From NCBI RefSeq assembly GCF_050389775.1, contig NZ_CP177145.1:1-64000 (forward strand): 64,000 bases of DNA, written 5' to 3'. The notes beneath the pieces were generated by a model. It was not told where the DNA came from and ran no database searches. It saw only the letters and a list, made by a program, of their open reading frames with translations. Made by a program: the position numbers and the translations under genes. Positions 17,574 to 26,079 of the stretch are shown here, one piece after another (the stretch's first letter is position 1; each line of letters opens with the position of its first letter). Origin of the DNA: Marinibacterium sp050389775. Lineage in GTDB: Bacteria; Pseudomonadota; Alphaproteobacteria; Rhodobacterales; Rhodobacteraceae.

Positions 17574-19226
17574 TCAGGCGCCGTCGTTTTGGGCCTTCAG
17601 CCAGGCGCACATCTCGCGCAGGCGGGTTTCGGAGGCCGCGCAATATTCCATCGCCCGCAGGTAGCCGTGGATCAGCCCTTCGCCCGGCTCGCGGGTGACG
17701 GCCACCCCGGCCCGTTCCAGCGCATCGGCATAGGCCAGCCCGCTGTCGCGCAGCGGATCGTTATGGGCCACGGCGACATAGGCCGGGGGCAGGCCGGCAT
17801 GGCTGTCGGCGGCCAGGGGGGCGATGCGCGGATCGGTCGTCAGCATGGTTTCGTCGGGGCAATACATCGCGTTGGTGGCCTTCATGTTGGCCACCCGCAG
17901 CAACGGGCCTTCGGCGTTTTCCACGTAGGACGGCCGGGTGCGGTCGAAATCGCAGGCCGGATAGATCAGCAGCTGGGCCAGCAGGGGCACGCCGGCATCG
18001 CGGCAGGCCAGGGCCGCCGCCGCGGCCAGGTTGCCGCCGGCGCTGTCGCCGCCGATGGCGATGCGCGCGGGGTCGATGTCGAGCATGTCGGCCTGGTCAT
18101 GGGCCCATTTCGCCACGGCCACCACCTGCAGGAACCCGTCGGGAAAGGGCCGTTCCGGGGCCAGGGCGTAATCGACCGAAATCACCGTCTGGCGGTTCCA
18201 CGCCGCGATCCGCGAGGTGATGTCCCAATGGGTCTCGGGGCTGCCCTGCATCCAGCCGCCGCCATGCAGGTAGATCAGCGCCGGTTGCCGGCCGCCCTCG
18301 GCATGGCGGAAGATCCGCACGCGCACCGGCCCGCCGTCGCTGTCGATCCAATGTTCCTCGTCGGTCTCGACCTGCGCCGGGGTGGGCAGGCGCATCTCGC
18401 GGGCGATGCCTTCGAAATGCAGCCGCCGCTCGGCCGGCCCGGCCCCGGGCGCCAGCGCCGCCCACTTGCCGTCCCAGACGTCGAGAAAGCGGAAGATGTC
18501 GGGGTTGATCATGCGGGTTTCCTCGCGCGGGCGGGGCAGGTCGCTTTCCGACGACACTCCCGGTTTCATGACCAGGCCCAGGATCATGTCACCCAGCTGG
18601 CGGCGCAGCATGTGCTGGCCGCGTTCGGAATAGAGATCGTCGCCGAAGATCCGTGAAAAGGTCGCCCGGTTGGACACGTTGAAGATCGAGGCCGCCGAGA
18701 TGTGCCAGTGCAATTCCAGGGCGGTCAGGCCGCGGCGAAAGATGCCGTCGGCCACTCCGCGTCGGTAGATGTCTTCGAGCAGGCGGATGACCGAGCTGTT
18801 CTGGCCGGCCATGTTCTCGGGCGGGGGCATGTGCGCGCCCTTGTGGATGTTCTCGATCATCACCAGCCGAACGAAATCGGGCGCATGGCGATGGTGGTCG
18901 AAGGTGAACTCGGCCAGTTGCCGCAGCGCGGCGACGGGATGCATGCCGGCCAGCTGCAGCGCGTCCTCGCCCCGGCGCATCCGGGCATAGGCGTCTTCCA
19001 GAACCGCCCGGTAGAGCGTCTCCTTGTCGCTGAAATAGTAATAGATCATCCGCTTGGACGTGCGCGTGCGCGCCGCGATCTCGTCCACGCGGGCGCCGGC
19101 AAGGCCATGTTCCGCAAAGACTTCGCGCGCAACCTGCAGGATGTTCCCGCGCACCGCGTCGGGATCCTGTTTCCAGCTGCGGCGCTGGCGCTCTTCGCCC
19201 GATGCACCCGTTGGGGCTTCTCCCAT
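17574..19226 (-). CDS. TetR regulator fused in frame to an HSL-type alpha/beta-hydrolase
   Basis: One uninterrupted 550-residue frame. Residues 1-238 are a TetR regulator (HTH around VDEIAARTRTSKRMIYYYFSDKETLYRAV, then a helical ligand domain). Residues 239-550 are a complete hormone-sensitive-lipase-type esterase: oxyanion motif HGGGW at 321-325, nucleophile S395 in GDSAGG, late acid/base segments HNDPLRDSG and GLIHGYL. The start at 19226 has a strong GGGAGGA. A second ATG at 18512 begins the esterase exactly and is preceded by GAGGAAA at ideal spacing, so a separate 312-residue esterase may also be made. Divergent from the shikimate/quinate genes, which it probably controls. A lost stop codon from sequence error is possible. 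Confidence 0.85.
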   Translation of the reverse strand: MGEAPTGASGEERQRRSWKQDPDAVRGNILQVAREVFAEHGLAGARVDEIAARTRTSKRMIYYYFSDKETLYRAVLEDAYARMRRGEDALQLAGMHPVAALRQLAEFTFDHHRHAPDFVRLVMIENIHKGAHMPPPENMAGQNSSVIRLLEDIYRRGVADGIFRRGLTALELHWHISAASIFNVSNRATFSRIFGDDLYSERGQHMLRRQLGDMILGLVMKPGVSSESDLPRPREETRMINPDIFRFLDVWDGKWAALAPGAGPAERRLHFEGIAREMRLPTPAQVETDEEHWIDSDGGPVRVRIFRHAEGGRQPALIYLHGGGWMQGSPETHWDITSRIAAWNRQTVISVDYALAPERPFPDGFLQVVAVAKWAHDQADMLDIDPARIAIGGDSAGGNLAAAAALACRDAGVPLLAQLLIYPACDFDRTRPSYVENAEGPLLRVANMKATNAMYCPDETMLTTDPRIAPLAADSHAGLPPAYVAVAHNDPLRDSGLAYADALERAGVAVTREPGEGLIHGYLRAMEYCAASETRLREMCAWLKAQNDGA

Positions 19227-19342
19227 CTTGTCCTCCCTCGTCCGGCCCGGCTGTCCTGTTACCCCGCCCGGGGCCTGAACCAAAGACGGAACCGCAGCCG
19301 CTGTCAAACCCGTCGGCCACCTGCACCGTGCAGGCGCAGCAT

Positions 19343-19394
19343 TTTAACCGCAGGAAACATTTCGTTGACATATTTAACCGCTCGGACCATTACT
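19343..19394 (+). promoter_or_regulatory. Divergent control region with a TTGACA promoter and direct repeats
   Basis: TTTAACCGC occurs at 19343-19351 and again at 19373-19381, exactly 30 bp apart. The second copy lies between a TTGACA (19365-19370) and a weak -10-like ATTACT (19389-19394), so a bound regulator would block the promoter of the dehydrogenase gene. The divergent TetR protein is the natural candidate. Confidence 0.5.
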
Positions 19395-19444
19395 GCGTCA
19401 AGAGCCCGTTCGAGGGCCGAGGGAATCGGAGGAGGAGGACAGCG

Positions 19445-20314
19445 ATGGCGCACCCCCAGAGTGTGACGGAGACGGAACGCCCGACGCGGATCGGCCTGCT
19501 TGGCGCGGGGATCGGCGGGTCGCGGACGCCGCGCATGCACCTGGCGGCGGCCGGGGCGCTGAACCTGCCTTATTCCTACGACCTGATCGACTCGACGCAG
19601 CGCGACCTGCCCGAGGACCCGGCGGCCATTCTGGACCTGCTCGAAGCCGAGGGGTTCGACGGGCTGAACGTGACCTATCCGTTCAAGAAGACGGTGATGG
19701 CCGTGCTCGACGACGTGTCGGATTCGGCGCGCAAGGTCGGGGCGGTGAACACGGTCATCCTGCGTGATGGGCTGCGCCGGGGACACAACACCGATCACTG
19801 GGGCTTTGGCGAAAGCCTGCGGCGCGGGCTGCCCGAGGCCCGGCGCGAGGCCGTGCTGCAGCTGGGTGCCGGCGGGGCAGGGGGGGCGGTGGCCCATGCC
19901 CTGCTCGATGGCGGGGTCGGCCGGCTGTTGCTGCGCGACGTGACCGAAGGCGCGGCCGAGGCGCTGGCCGCGAAACTGTGCGAGACCTATGGCCCGGGCC
20001 GGGCCGAGGCGGTGGATGACGTCATGGCCGCGGCGGGCGCGGCGGATGGTATCGTCAATTGCACGCCGGTGGGCATGGACAAGCACCCCGGCCTGCCGCT
20101 GACCGCGGCGGCCATCGATCCGCGCCACTGGGTGGCCGACATCGTCTATTTCCCGATCGAAACGGAACTGCTGGCAACCGCCCGGGCCCTGGGCTGCGCC
20201 GTGCTGCCGGGATCGGGCATGGCGCTTTACCAGGCGGTGCGGGCCTTTGGCCTGTTCACCGGGCAGGAGCCCGACATCGGGCGGATGCAGGAGGCATTCG
20301 ACTCCTTCGCGTGA
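19445..20314 (+). CDS. aroE: Shikimate/quinate 5-dehydrogenase
   Basis: A 289-residue enzyme of the shikimate dehydrogenase family, which oxidises shikimate (or quinate) with NAD(P)+ in a catabolic setting. Substrate-domain residues include NVTYPFKK with the catalytic lysine and NTDHWGF with the aspartate. The nucleotide site is QLGAGGAGGAVAHAL. The usual Ser-x-Ser substrate motif reads S-R-T, a change also reported in some quinate-active members, so quinate may be accepted. The start has GGAGGAGGA upstream. It leads an operon with a TRAP importer and a 3-dehydroshikimate dehydratase, so a degradative role is much more likely than aromatic amino acid synthesis. Confidence 0.88.
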   Translation: MAHPQSVTETERPTRIGLLGAGIGGSRTPRMHLAAAGALNLPYSYDLIDSTQRDLPEDPAAILDLLEAEGFDGLNVTYPFKKTVMAVLDDVSDSARKVGAVNTVILRDGLRRGHNTDHWGFGESLRRGLPEARREAVLQLGAGGAGGAVAHALLDGGVGRLLLRDVTEGAAEALAAKLCETYGPGRAEAVDDVMAAAGAADGIVNCTPVGMDKHPGLPLTAAAIDPRHWVADIVYFPIETELLATARALGCAVLPGSGMALYQAVRAFGLFTGQEPDIGRMQEAFDSFA

Positions 20315-20391
20315 CGAAGGACCCCGAGGCGGCGCCCGCGCATCGGCGGGCGGCGGGAAAGGCAACCGGAACAAGCATCAGGGAGGATTGC

Positions 20392-21381
20392 ATGTTCAAG
20401 ACGACGAAACGGACAAGACGACAGGGGGCCGCTCTGGCCGCCGCCGCGCTGTGCCTGACGGCCGGCATGGCCGCGGCGCAGGTGGAGCTGATCTATTCCG
20501 ACACGGTGGCCGCGGCCGATCCGCGCTCGGCGGTGCTGGACGAGGGCTTTGCGGCCTGCCTGGGCGATGCCTTTGATTTCCGGCCCTACCACGGTGCGAC
20601 GCTGGTCAAGCAGGGCACCGAGCTGACGGCCATGCAGCGCGGCAATCTCGACATGGCCAACCTGGCGATCTTCGATTTCTACAACCAGGTGCCCGAGACC
20701 TCGATCCTGGGAACGGCCTACCTGTTCCGCGATGTCGACCACATGCGCGCGGTCTACAAGTCCGACGTGCTGGACGACCTGGTCGCAACCATCGAGGAAA
20801 AGACCAACGTCAAGGTCCTGGCCTGGCCCTATATCGGCACCCGCCATGTCAACATCCGCGGCGACCGCCAGATCACCACGCCGGCCGACCTTGAAGGCGT
20901 CAAGCTGCGCATGCCCGGCGGCGAAGGCTGGCAATTCCTGGGCGAGGCGCTTGGCGCCAACCCGACGCCGCTGGCCTTCACCGAGGTCTATACCGCCCTG
21001 CAGACCGGGGCGATCGACGGCCAGGACAACCCGCTGCCGACCGACAAGTCGATGAAATTCTACGAGGTGACCGACCAGATCGTCCTGACCGGCCACCGCA
21101 TGTCCAACAACGTCTTCACCGTGTCGAAGATCAAGTGGGACAGCCTCGATGCCGACCAGCAGGCCCATCTGCAGGGCTGTGCCGACGAGTTCGAGGACAA
21201 CATGGCCAATTACGTCCTGCAACAGGAGGAAGAGCTTGTCTCGTTCTTCGAGGGCGAGGGGCTGAAAGTCTACACGCCGGATACCCAGGCGTTCCGCGAC
21301 CACGTCCTTGGCGTCTACCTGGCGTCGAAATTCTCGCAGGACTGGCCCGAGGGACTCCTGGAGAAGATCAACGGCCTCTGA
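20392..21381 (+). CDS. TRAP transporter substrate-binding protein DctP (first copy)
   Basis: A 329-residue periplasmic binding protein with a Sec signal peptide ending near AAAQ-VELIYSD. The DctP-type core is VKLRMPGGEGWQFLGEALGANPTPLAFTEVYTALQTGAIDGQDNP; the arginine in LRMPGG is the position that usually holds the substrate carboxylate. GGGAGGA precedes the ATG at 20392. It is followed by a hairpin and the dctQM membrane genes. From its neighbours the ligand is probably shikimate, quinate or a related hydroaromatic acid. A close paralogue is encoded at 26080-27051. Confidence 0.93.
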   Translation: MFKTTKRTRRQGAALAAAALCLTAGMAAAQVELIYSDTVAAADPRSAVLDEGFAACLGDAFDFRPYHGATLVKQGTELTAMQRGNLDMANLAIFDFYNQVPETSILGTAYLFRDVDHMRAVYKSDVLDDLVATIEEKTNVKVLAWPYIGTRHVNIRGDRQITTPADLEGVKLRMPGGEGWQFLGEALGANPTPLAFTEVYTALQTGAIDGQDNPLPTDKSMKFYEVTDQIVLTGHRMSNNVFTVSKIKWDSLDADQQAHLQGCADEFEDNMANYVLQQEEELVSFFEGEGLKVYTPDTQAFRDHVLGVYLASKFSQDWPEGLLEKINGL

Positions 21382-21400
21382 GGCGGCAGACAACAGGCAA

Positions 21401-21432
21401 CGGGGCCCGGCCACTCTCCCGGTCGGGCCCCG
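21401..21432 (+). terminator. Intercistronic hairpin between dctP and dctQ
   Basis: A 12-nt stem (CGGGGCCCGGCC with GGTCGGGCCCCG, one G-T pair) and 8-nt loop in the 74-bp gap. There is no T-run. Such hairpins often protect the abundant binding-protein message or attenuate read-through into the membrane subunits. Confidence 0.55.
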
Positions 21433-21455
21433 CACACGCAATCCCGGGGGCATGA

Positions 21456-21977
21456 ATGGACAGCCTGCGCACTACCTTCGACTGGCTCGGCCGACGCGCC
21501 GAGAACATCCTGGCCCTGATCCTGGGGGCGCTCTTTCTGAGCTTCCTGATCCAGATCGTGTTCCGTTACCTGCTGAACCTGCCCCTGGGCTGGACGGTGG
21601 AATTCGTCTCGATCGCATGGCTCTGGGGCATCCTGTTCGGCTATGCCTTCGTCGTCCGCGAGGCCGACGTGATCCGGCTGGACATCATCTATGAAAGCCT
21701 GCCCCGCGGCGCCCGCCGGGCGCTGGACGTGATCACCGGCACGATCTGCGCGGCGATCTTCATTTGGACCCTGCCCAAGGTCTGGGGCTACATCGAGTTC
21801 ATGGCGATCGAAAAGACGTCATACATGAAGATCCGCTTCGATTACGTCTTCGCGATCTACATCCCCTTCGCCCTGTCCGTGATCGTGCGCTGCGGCATCT
21901 CGATCTGGCGCGGCATCACGGGTTCGGGCCCGGCCTTCCACACGCCCGACACGGCAGAGACCCACGACTATGACTGA
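21456..21977 (+). CDS. TRAP transporter small membrane subunit DctQ
   Basis: A 173-residue protein with four predicted membrane helices (starting ILALILGALFLSFLIQIVF, WLWGILFGYAFVV, VITGTICAAIFIWTL and YVFAIYIPFALSVIV). DctQ links the binding protein to the DctM transporter. Its coding region overlaps dctM by 8 nt. The QIVFRYLL and WTVEFVSIAWLWG segments are typical of the family. Confidence 0.92.
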   Translation: MDSLRTTFDWLGRRAENILALILGALFLSFLIQIVFRYLLNLPLGWTVEFVSIAWLWGILFGYAFVVREADVIRLDIIYESLPRGARRALDVITGTICAAIFIWTLPKVWGYIEFMAIEKTSYMKIRFDYVFAIYIPFALSVIVRCGISIWRGITGSGPAFHTPDTAETHDYD

Positions 21978-23265
21978 TCCCTTTACCGTCTCGATCGTCC
22001 TGATCGCCTTCCTCGCCTTTGGCGGGCTCTCGATGGGCCTGGCCATGATCTGCGGCTCGTCCGTCTACCTGATGATGAAGGGCTTCGATCCGTCCATCGC
22101 GTCGGAAACCCTGCTGCAGGGCCTGTTCAACAGCTATACCCTGCTGGCCATTCCGCTGTTCATCCTGGCCGCCGACATCATGAACATCGGCTCGCTGGCC
22201 GACCGCCTGCTGCGGTTCAGCCAGGCGCTGGTCGGCCGGTTCAAGGGCGGGCTGGGCCATGTCAACGTCGTGTCGTCGCTGATCTTTTCCGGCATGTCCG
22301 GGTCGGCCGTGGCCGATGCCGTGGGCATGGGCAAGATCATCATCAACATGATGACCCGCGACGGAAAGTATACCGCGTCCTATGCCGCGGCGATCACCGC
22401 CGCCTCGGCCACCATTGGCCCGATCATTCCGCCGTCGATCCCGATGGTGCTCTATGCGCTCGTCTCCGACCAGTCGGTCGGCTATCTCTTTGCCGCCGGC
22501 ATGGCCCCGGGCCTGCTGATGGGGGTCGTGCTGATGGTCATGAACATGATCATCGCCCACCGCCGCGGCTTCGAGACCGACGAGGCCATTCCCCTTCGCG
22601 AGATGCCCGGGGTCACCTTCCGGGCCATCCCGGCGCTGTTGCTCCCGGTTATCCTCCTCGGCGGGATCTACGGCGGCGTGATGACACCCACCGAGGCCGC
22701 GGCCGTTGCAGCCTTTTACGCGCTGTCGGTCTCGGTGGTCTTCTATCGCTCGGTCAGCGCCGGCCAGTTCTACCAGACCCTGCTGGCCTCGGCCCGGTCG
22801 ACGGCCACGGTCGGCATCCTGATCGCCGGCGCGCTGACCTTCCAGTATGTCGTCACGCGCGAGAACGTGCCCGACAGCCTGGCCGCCTTCCTGGGCCAGT
22901 ACGACCTGGGCCCGGTGGGTTTCCTGCTGGCGATCAACGTGCTGTTCCTGCTGCTCGGCTGCATCCTGGAATCCGGGGCGATCCTGCTGATCATCGTGCC
23001 GATCTTCATTCCCACGGCCCAGTCGCTGGGCATCGACCTGGTGCATTTCGGGGTGATCTGCGTGGTCAACGCCATGCTCGGCCTGATCACGCCGCCCTAC
23101 GGGTTGTTGCTGTTCATCGTGTCCCAGATCACCAAGCAGCCGCTGGGGCGCATCGTCCGTGACCTGCTGCCCTTCCTGCTGGCGCTCTTCGTTGCGCTCG
23201 GCGTGATCACCTTCGTGCCGGACTTCGTGCTCTGGCTGCCGCGGCTGCTGGGCTACAAGGGATAA
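21970..23265 (+). CDS. TRAP transporter large membrane subunit DctM
   Basis: A 431-residue, roughly 12-helix permease that carries out sodium-coupled uptake of the ligand delivered by DctP. Typical segments are SGMSGSAVADAVGMGKIII, IGPIIPPSIPMVLYAL, GGVMTPTEAAAVAAFYAL and LITPPYGLLLFIVSQIT. It ends 5 nt before the 3-dehydroshikimate dehydratase gene, tying uptake to catabolism. Confidence 0.95.
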   Translation: MTDPFTVSIVLIAFLAFGGLSMGLAMICGSSVYLMMKGFDPSIASETLLQGLFNSYTLLAIPLFILAADIMNIGSLADRLLRFSQALVGRFKGGLGHVNVVSSLIFSGMSGSAVADAVGMGKIIINMMTRDGKYTASYAAAITAASATIGPIIPPSIPMVLYALVSDQSVGYLFAAGMAPGLLMGVVLMVMNMIIAHRRGFETDEAIPLREMPGVTFRAIPALLLPVILLGGIYGGVMTPTEAAAVAAFYALSVSVVFYRSVSAGQFYQTLLASARSTATVGILIAGALTFQYVVTRENVPDSLAAFLGQYDLGPVGFLLAINVLFLLLGCILESGAILLIIVPIFIPTAQSLGIDLVHFGVICVVNAMLGLITPPYGLLLFIVSQITKQPLGRIVRDLLPFLLALFVALGVITFVPDFVLWLPRLLGYKG

Positions 23266-23270
23266 GCCAG

Positions 23271-25160
23271 ATGAAAACCTCCATCGCCACCGTCTGCCTT
23301 GCCGGCGACCTGCGTGAGAAACTGGCCGCCATCGCGGCGGCCGGGTTCGACGGGATCGAGATCTTTGAACAGGATTTCATTACCTTCGACGCAACCCCGC
23401 GCGAGGTGGGGGCGATGGTGCGCGATCACGGGCTGGAGATTTCGCTGTTCCAGCCCTTCCGCGATTTCGAGGGCCTGCCCGAACCGGACCGCGCCCGGGC
23501 CTTTGACCGGATGGAGCGCAAGTTCGACCTGATGGCCGAGCTGGGCACCGACCTGGTGCTGGTCTGTTCCTCGGTCCATCCCAAGGCCCTGGGCGGGATC
23601 GACCGCATGGCCGACGACTTTTCCGAACTGGGACAGATCGCGGCGAAACGGGACATGCGCGTGGGGTTCGAGGCGCTGGCCTGGGGCAAGCATGTCTGGG
23701 ATCACCGCGATGCCTGGGAAGTCGTGCGCCGGGCCGATCATCCCAATATCGGGCTGATCGTCGACAGTTTCCACACGCTGGGCCGCAAGCTGGACCCCGA
23801 CAGCATCCGGCGCATTCCCGGCGACAAGATCTTTTTCGTGCAGCTGGCCGATGCGCCGCTGATCGAGATGGACCTGCTCTACTGGTCGCGCCATTTCCGC
23901 AACATGCCGGGCGAGGGCGACCTGGACGTGACCGGCTTCATGCGGGCCGTGGCCGCGACGGGCTATGACGGGCCGATCAGCCTTGAGGTCTTCAACGACC
24001 AGTTCCGCGGCGGCTCGCCCCGGGCCATCGCCCAGGACGGGCACCGCTCGCTGGTCTACCTGATGGACCAGGTCAAGCGCGCCGAGCCGGACATTGCCAT
24101 CGCGGTGCCCGAGATCCCCGACCGCATCCGGCCCGAAGGCGTGGCCTTTGTCGAATTTGCCGCCGACGAGGGTGAGGCCGACAGCCTGGCCCGCCTGCTG
24201 ACGGCCCTTGGGTTCCGCCGGGTCGGCCGCCATATCGCCAAGGCCGTCGAGGTCTGGCAGCAGGGCGACATCCGCATCGTGGTCAACACCGACCCCGAGG
24301 GCTTTGCCCATACCTCGCATATCGCCCACGGGCTGAACATCTGCGATGTCGGCCTGACCGTGGGCAGCGCGGCCAAGACCGTGACCCGCGCCCAGGCCCT
24401 TGGCGCCACGCCGTTTTCCCAGCCGGTCGGGCCGGGCGAGTTGCAGATCCCGGCGATCCGGGGCGTGGGATCGGGGCTGTTGCATTTCATCGACCGGTCC
24501 AGCGACCTGGCCGATGTCTGGAAGATCGAGTTCCAGCCGGTGGACGACAGCGCCGGCGAGGATGCCGGGCTGACGCGGATCGACCATATCGCCCAGACGA
24601 TGAACTACGAGGAAATGCTGACCTGGTCGCTGTTCTACCTGTCGCTGTTCGAAACGCGCAAACAGGCGACGGTCGACGTGGTGGACCCGGGCGGTCTGGT
24701 GCGCAGCCAGGCCATCGAGGCGCCCGACGGCGCGCTGCGGGTCACGCTGAACGGGGCCGAGACCCATCGCACCTTTGCCGGCCGCTTCATCGCCGACAGT
24801 TTCGGCTCGTCGGTGCAGCACGTGGCCTTTGCCACCGACGACATCTTTGCCACCGCCGCGGCGCTTGAGGCCAACGGGTTCGAAGCCCTGCCGATGGCCG
24901 CCAATTACTATGACGACCTGGCCGCGCGGCTGGGCCTGTCGCCGGTCTTTGTCACCCGGCTCAAGGCGCATCACATCCTCTATGACGAGGATGCCGAGGG
25001 CGCCTATTTCCAGATCTATTCCCGGGCCTTCGGTGACGGGATCTTCTTTGAGATCGTCCAGCGCAAGGGGGCCTATGCCGGCTATGGCGCCCCCAACGCG
25101 CCCTTCCGCATCGCGGCCCAACGGCGGTTGATGCCCTCTCCCGGCATGCCCAGACGGTAA
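23271..25160 (+). CDS. quiC: 3-dehydroshikimate dehydratase, two-domain QuiC type
   Basis: A 629-residue fusion that converts 3-dehydroshikimate to protocatechuate. Residues 1 to about 280 are a TIM-barrel (AP-endonuclease-2 type) domain. Its metal ligands fall at E134 (GFEALAWG), D165 (IVDSFHT), Q191 (FFVQLADAP) and E239 (ISLEVFNDQ); these are the positions I recall for Pseudomonas putida QuiC. Residues about 290-629 form a 4-hydroxyphenylpyruvate-dioxygenase-like domain with RIDHIAQTM, VQHVAFATDD and FFEIVQRKG. Length and domain order match the pseudomonad enzyme. It follows the TRAP genes directly. No protocatechuate ring-cleavage genes are in the window, so the product must be processed elsewhere. 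Confidence 0.92.
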   Translation: MKTSIATVCLAGDLREKLAAIAAAGFDGIEIFEQDFITFDATPREVGAMVRDHGLEISLFQPFRDFEGLPEPDRARAFDRMERKFDLMAELGTDLVLVCSSVHPKALGGIDRMADDFSELGQIAAKRDMRVGFEALAWGKHVWDHRDAWEVVRRADHPNIGLIVDSFHTLGRKLDPDSIRRIPGDKIFFVQLADAPLIEMDLLYWSRHFRNMPGEGDLDVTGFMRAVAATGYDGPISLEVFNDQFRGGSPRAIAQDGHRSLVYLMDQVKRAEPDIAIAVPEIPDRIRPEGVAFVEFAADEGEADSLARLLTALGFRRVGRHIAKAVEVWQQGDIRIVVNTDPEGFAHTSHIAHGLNICDVGLTVGSAAKTVTRAQALGATPFSQPVGPGELQIPAIRGVGSGLLHFIDRSSDLADVWKIEFQPVDDSAGEDAGLTRIDHIAQTMNYEEMLTWSLFYLSLFETRKQATVDVVDPGGLVRSQAIEAPDGALRVTLNGAETHRTFAGRFIADSFGSSVQHVAFATDDIFATAAALEANGFEALPMAANYYDDLAARLGLSPVFVTRLKAHHILYDEDAEGAYFQIYSRAFGDGIFFEIVQRKGAYAGYGAPNAPFRIAAQRRLMPSPGMPRR

Positions 25161-25169
25161 GGAAATGAC

Positions 25170-26048
25170 ATGACCATCACGGTCGATTGCGTCCAGAAAG
25201 TGGATGCGCAACTTGGCGAAACGCCCCTGTGGGACGCCCGCGACAACCTGCTGCGCTGGATCGATATCGAACAGCCCCGCCTGTGGCAGCTGGACCCGGC
25301 GACCGGGGCTGCGGCATCGCTGGAACAGCCCGGCACCTACCTGGGCAGCCTGGCGCTGACCCGCTCGGGCCAGCGGCTGGTGGCGCGCGATCTTGAGCTG
25401 GTGCTGCTGGATGACGCCGGCCAGGCCCGGCCGCTGGCCCGCACCCTGGACGAGACCATGCCCCAGACCCGGCTGAACGACGGGCGGGTCGATGCCCGGG
25501 GCCGGCTGTGGATCGGCACCATGGACAACGGGCTGACCAACGGGTTCGGCGCGCTCTACCGGGTCGATCCCGATGGCACGATGACCCGCCAGCTGGACGA
25601 CGTGATCGTGTCCAACGGCATCGCCTTCGATCCGGCGGGCCGGCACATGTATTTCACCGACACGCGGCGCTACATCACCTGGAAGCTGACCCTGGACGGC
25701 GATGGCGACATGGTGACCGGCCGCGAGGTGCTGGCCGATTATTCCGCCACCGGCGACCGGCCCGACGGCGCCTGCGTCGATGCCGACGGTTGCCTGTGGC
25801 AGGCCTTTTTCGCCGGTGGCAAGGTCGTGCGGTATGCGCCCGACGGGCGGATCGACCGCGAGATCGCGCTGCCCGCGACCAACCCCACATGCCTGTGTTT
25901 CGGCGGTCCCGATTACCGGACCTTGTTCGTCACGACCGCCTTCAAGTTCCTCACGCCCGAGCAGCTGGCCGCTGAACCGCTGGCCGGATCGGTCTTTGCC
26001 ATCCATGGCGCCGGCCAGGGCGTGCCGGAAAACCTGTTCGATATCTGA
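25170..26048 (+). CDS. SMP-30/gluconolactonase-family lactonase
   Basis: A 292-residue six-bladed beta-propeller of the SMP-30/regucalcin family, which hydrolyses lactones with a divalent metal. Metal-site residues are visible in GETPLWD (Glu), RLNDGRVD (Asn), IVSNGIAFD (Asn) and RPDGACVD (Asp). It starts 9 nt after quiC. In this operon a natural guess is a lactone of quinate or shikimate, but that is inference and no sugar-acid enzymes lie beside it. There is no signal peptide, so it acts in the cytoplasm. Confidence 0.88.
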   Translation: MTITVDCVQKVDAQLGETPLWDARDNLLRWIDIEQPRLWQLDPATGAAASLEQPGTYLGSLALTRSGQRLVARDLELVLLDDAGQARPLARTLDETMPQTRLNDGRVDARGRLWIGTMDNGLTNGFGALYRVDPDGTMTRQLDDVIVSNGIAFDPAGRHMYFTDTRRYITWKLTLDGDGDMVTGREVLADYSATGDRPDGACVDADGCLWQAFFAGGKVVRYAPDGRIDREIALPATNPTCLCFGGPDYRTLFVTTAFKFLTPEQLAAEPLAGSVFAIHGAGQGVPENLFDI

Positions 26049-26079
26049 ACGTTACGAAGCCAAAAACTGGGAGGACACC

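Noticed and set aside
11098..17643. A 2181-codon open frame on the minus strand opposite the autotransporter gene
   Set aside because: It is the mirror of a Gly/Ser/Thr-rich high-GC gene; its translation is low-complexity Ala/Arg/Gly/Pro with no domain, and the plus frame has a signal peptide, repeats and a beta-barrel.
23253..26006. A 917-codon minus-strand frame opposite quiC and the lactonase gene
   Set aside because: Both plus-strand genes have full domains and active-site residues; the antisense translation has none.
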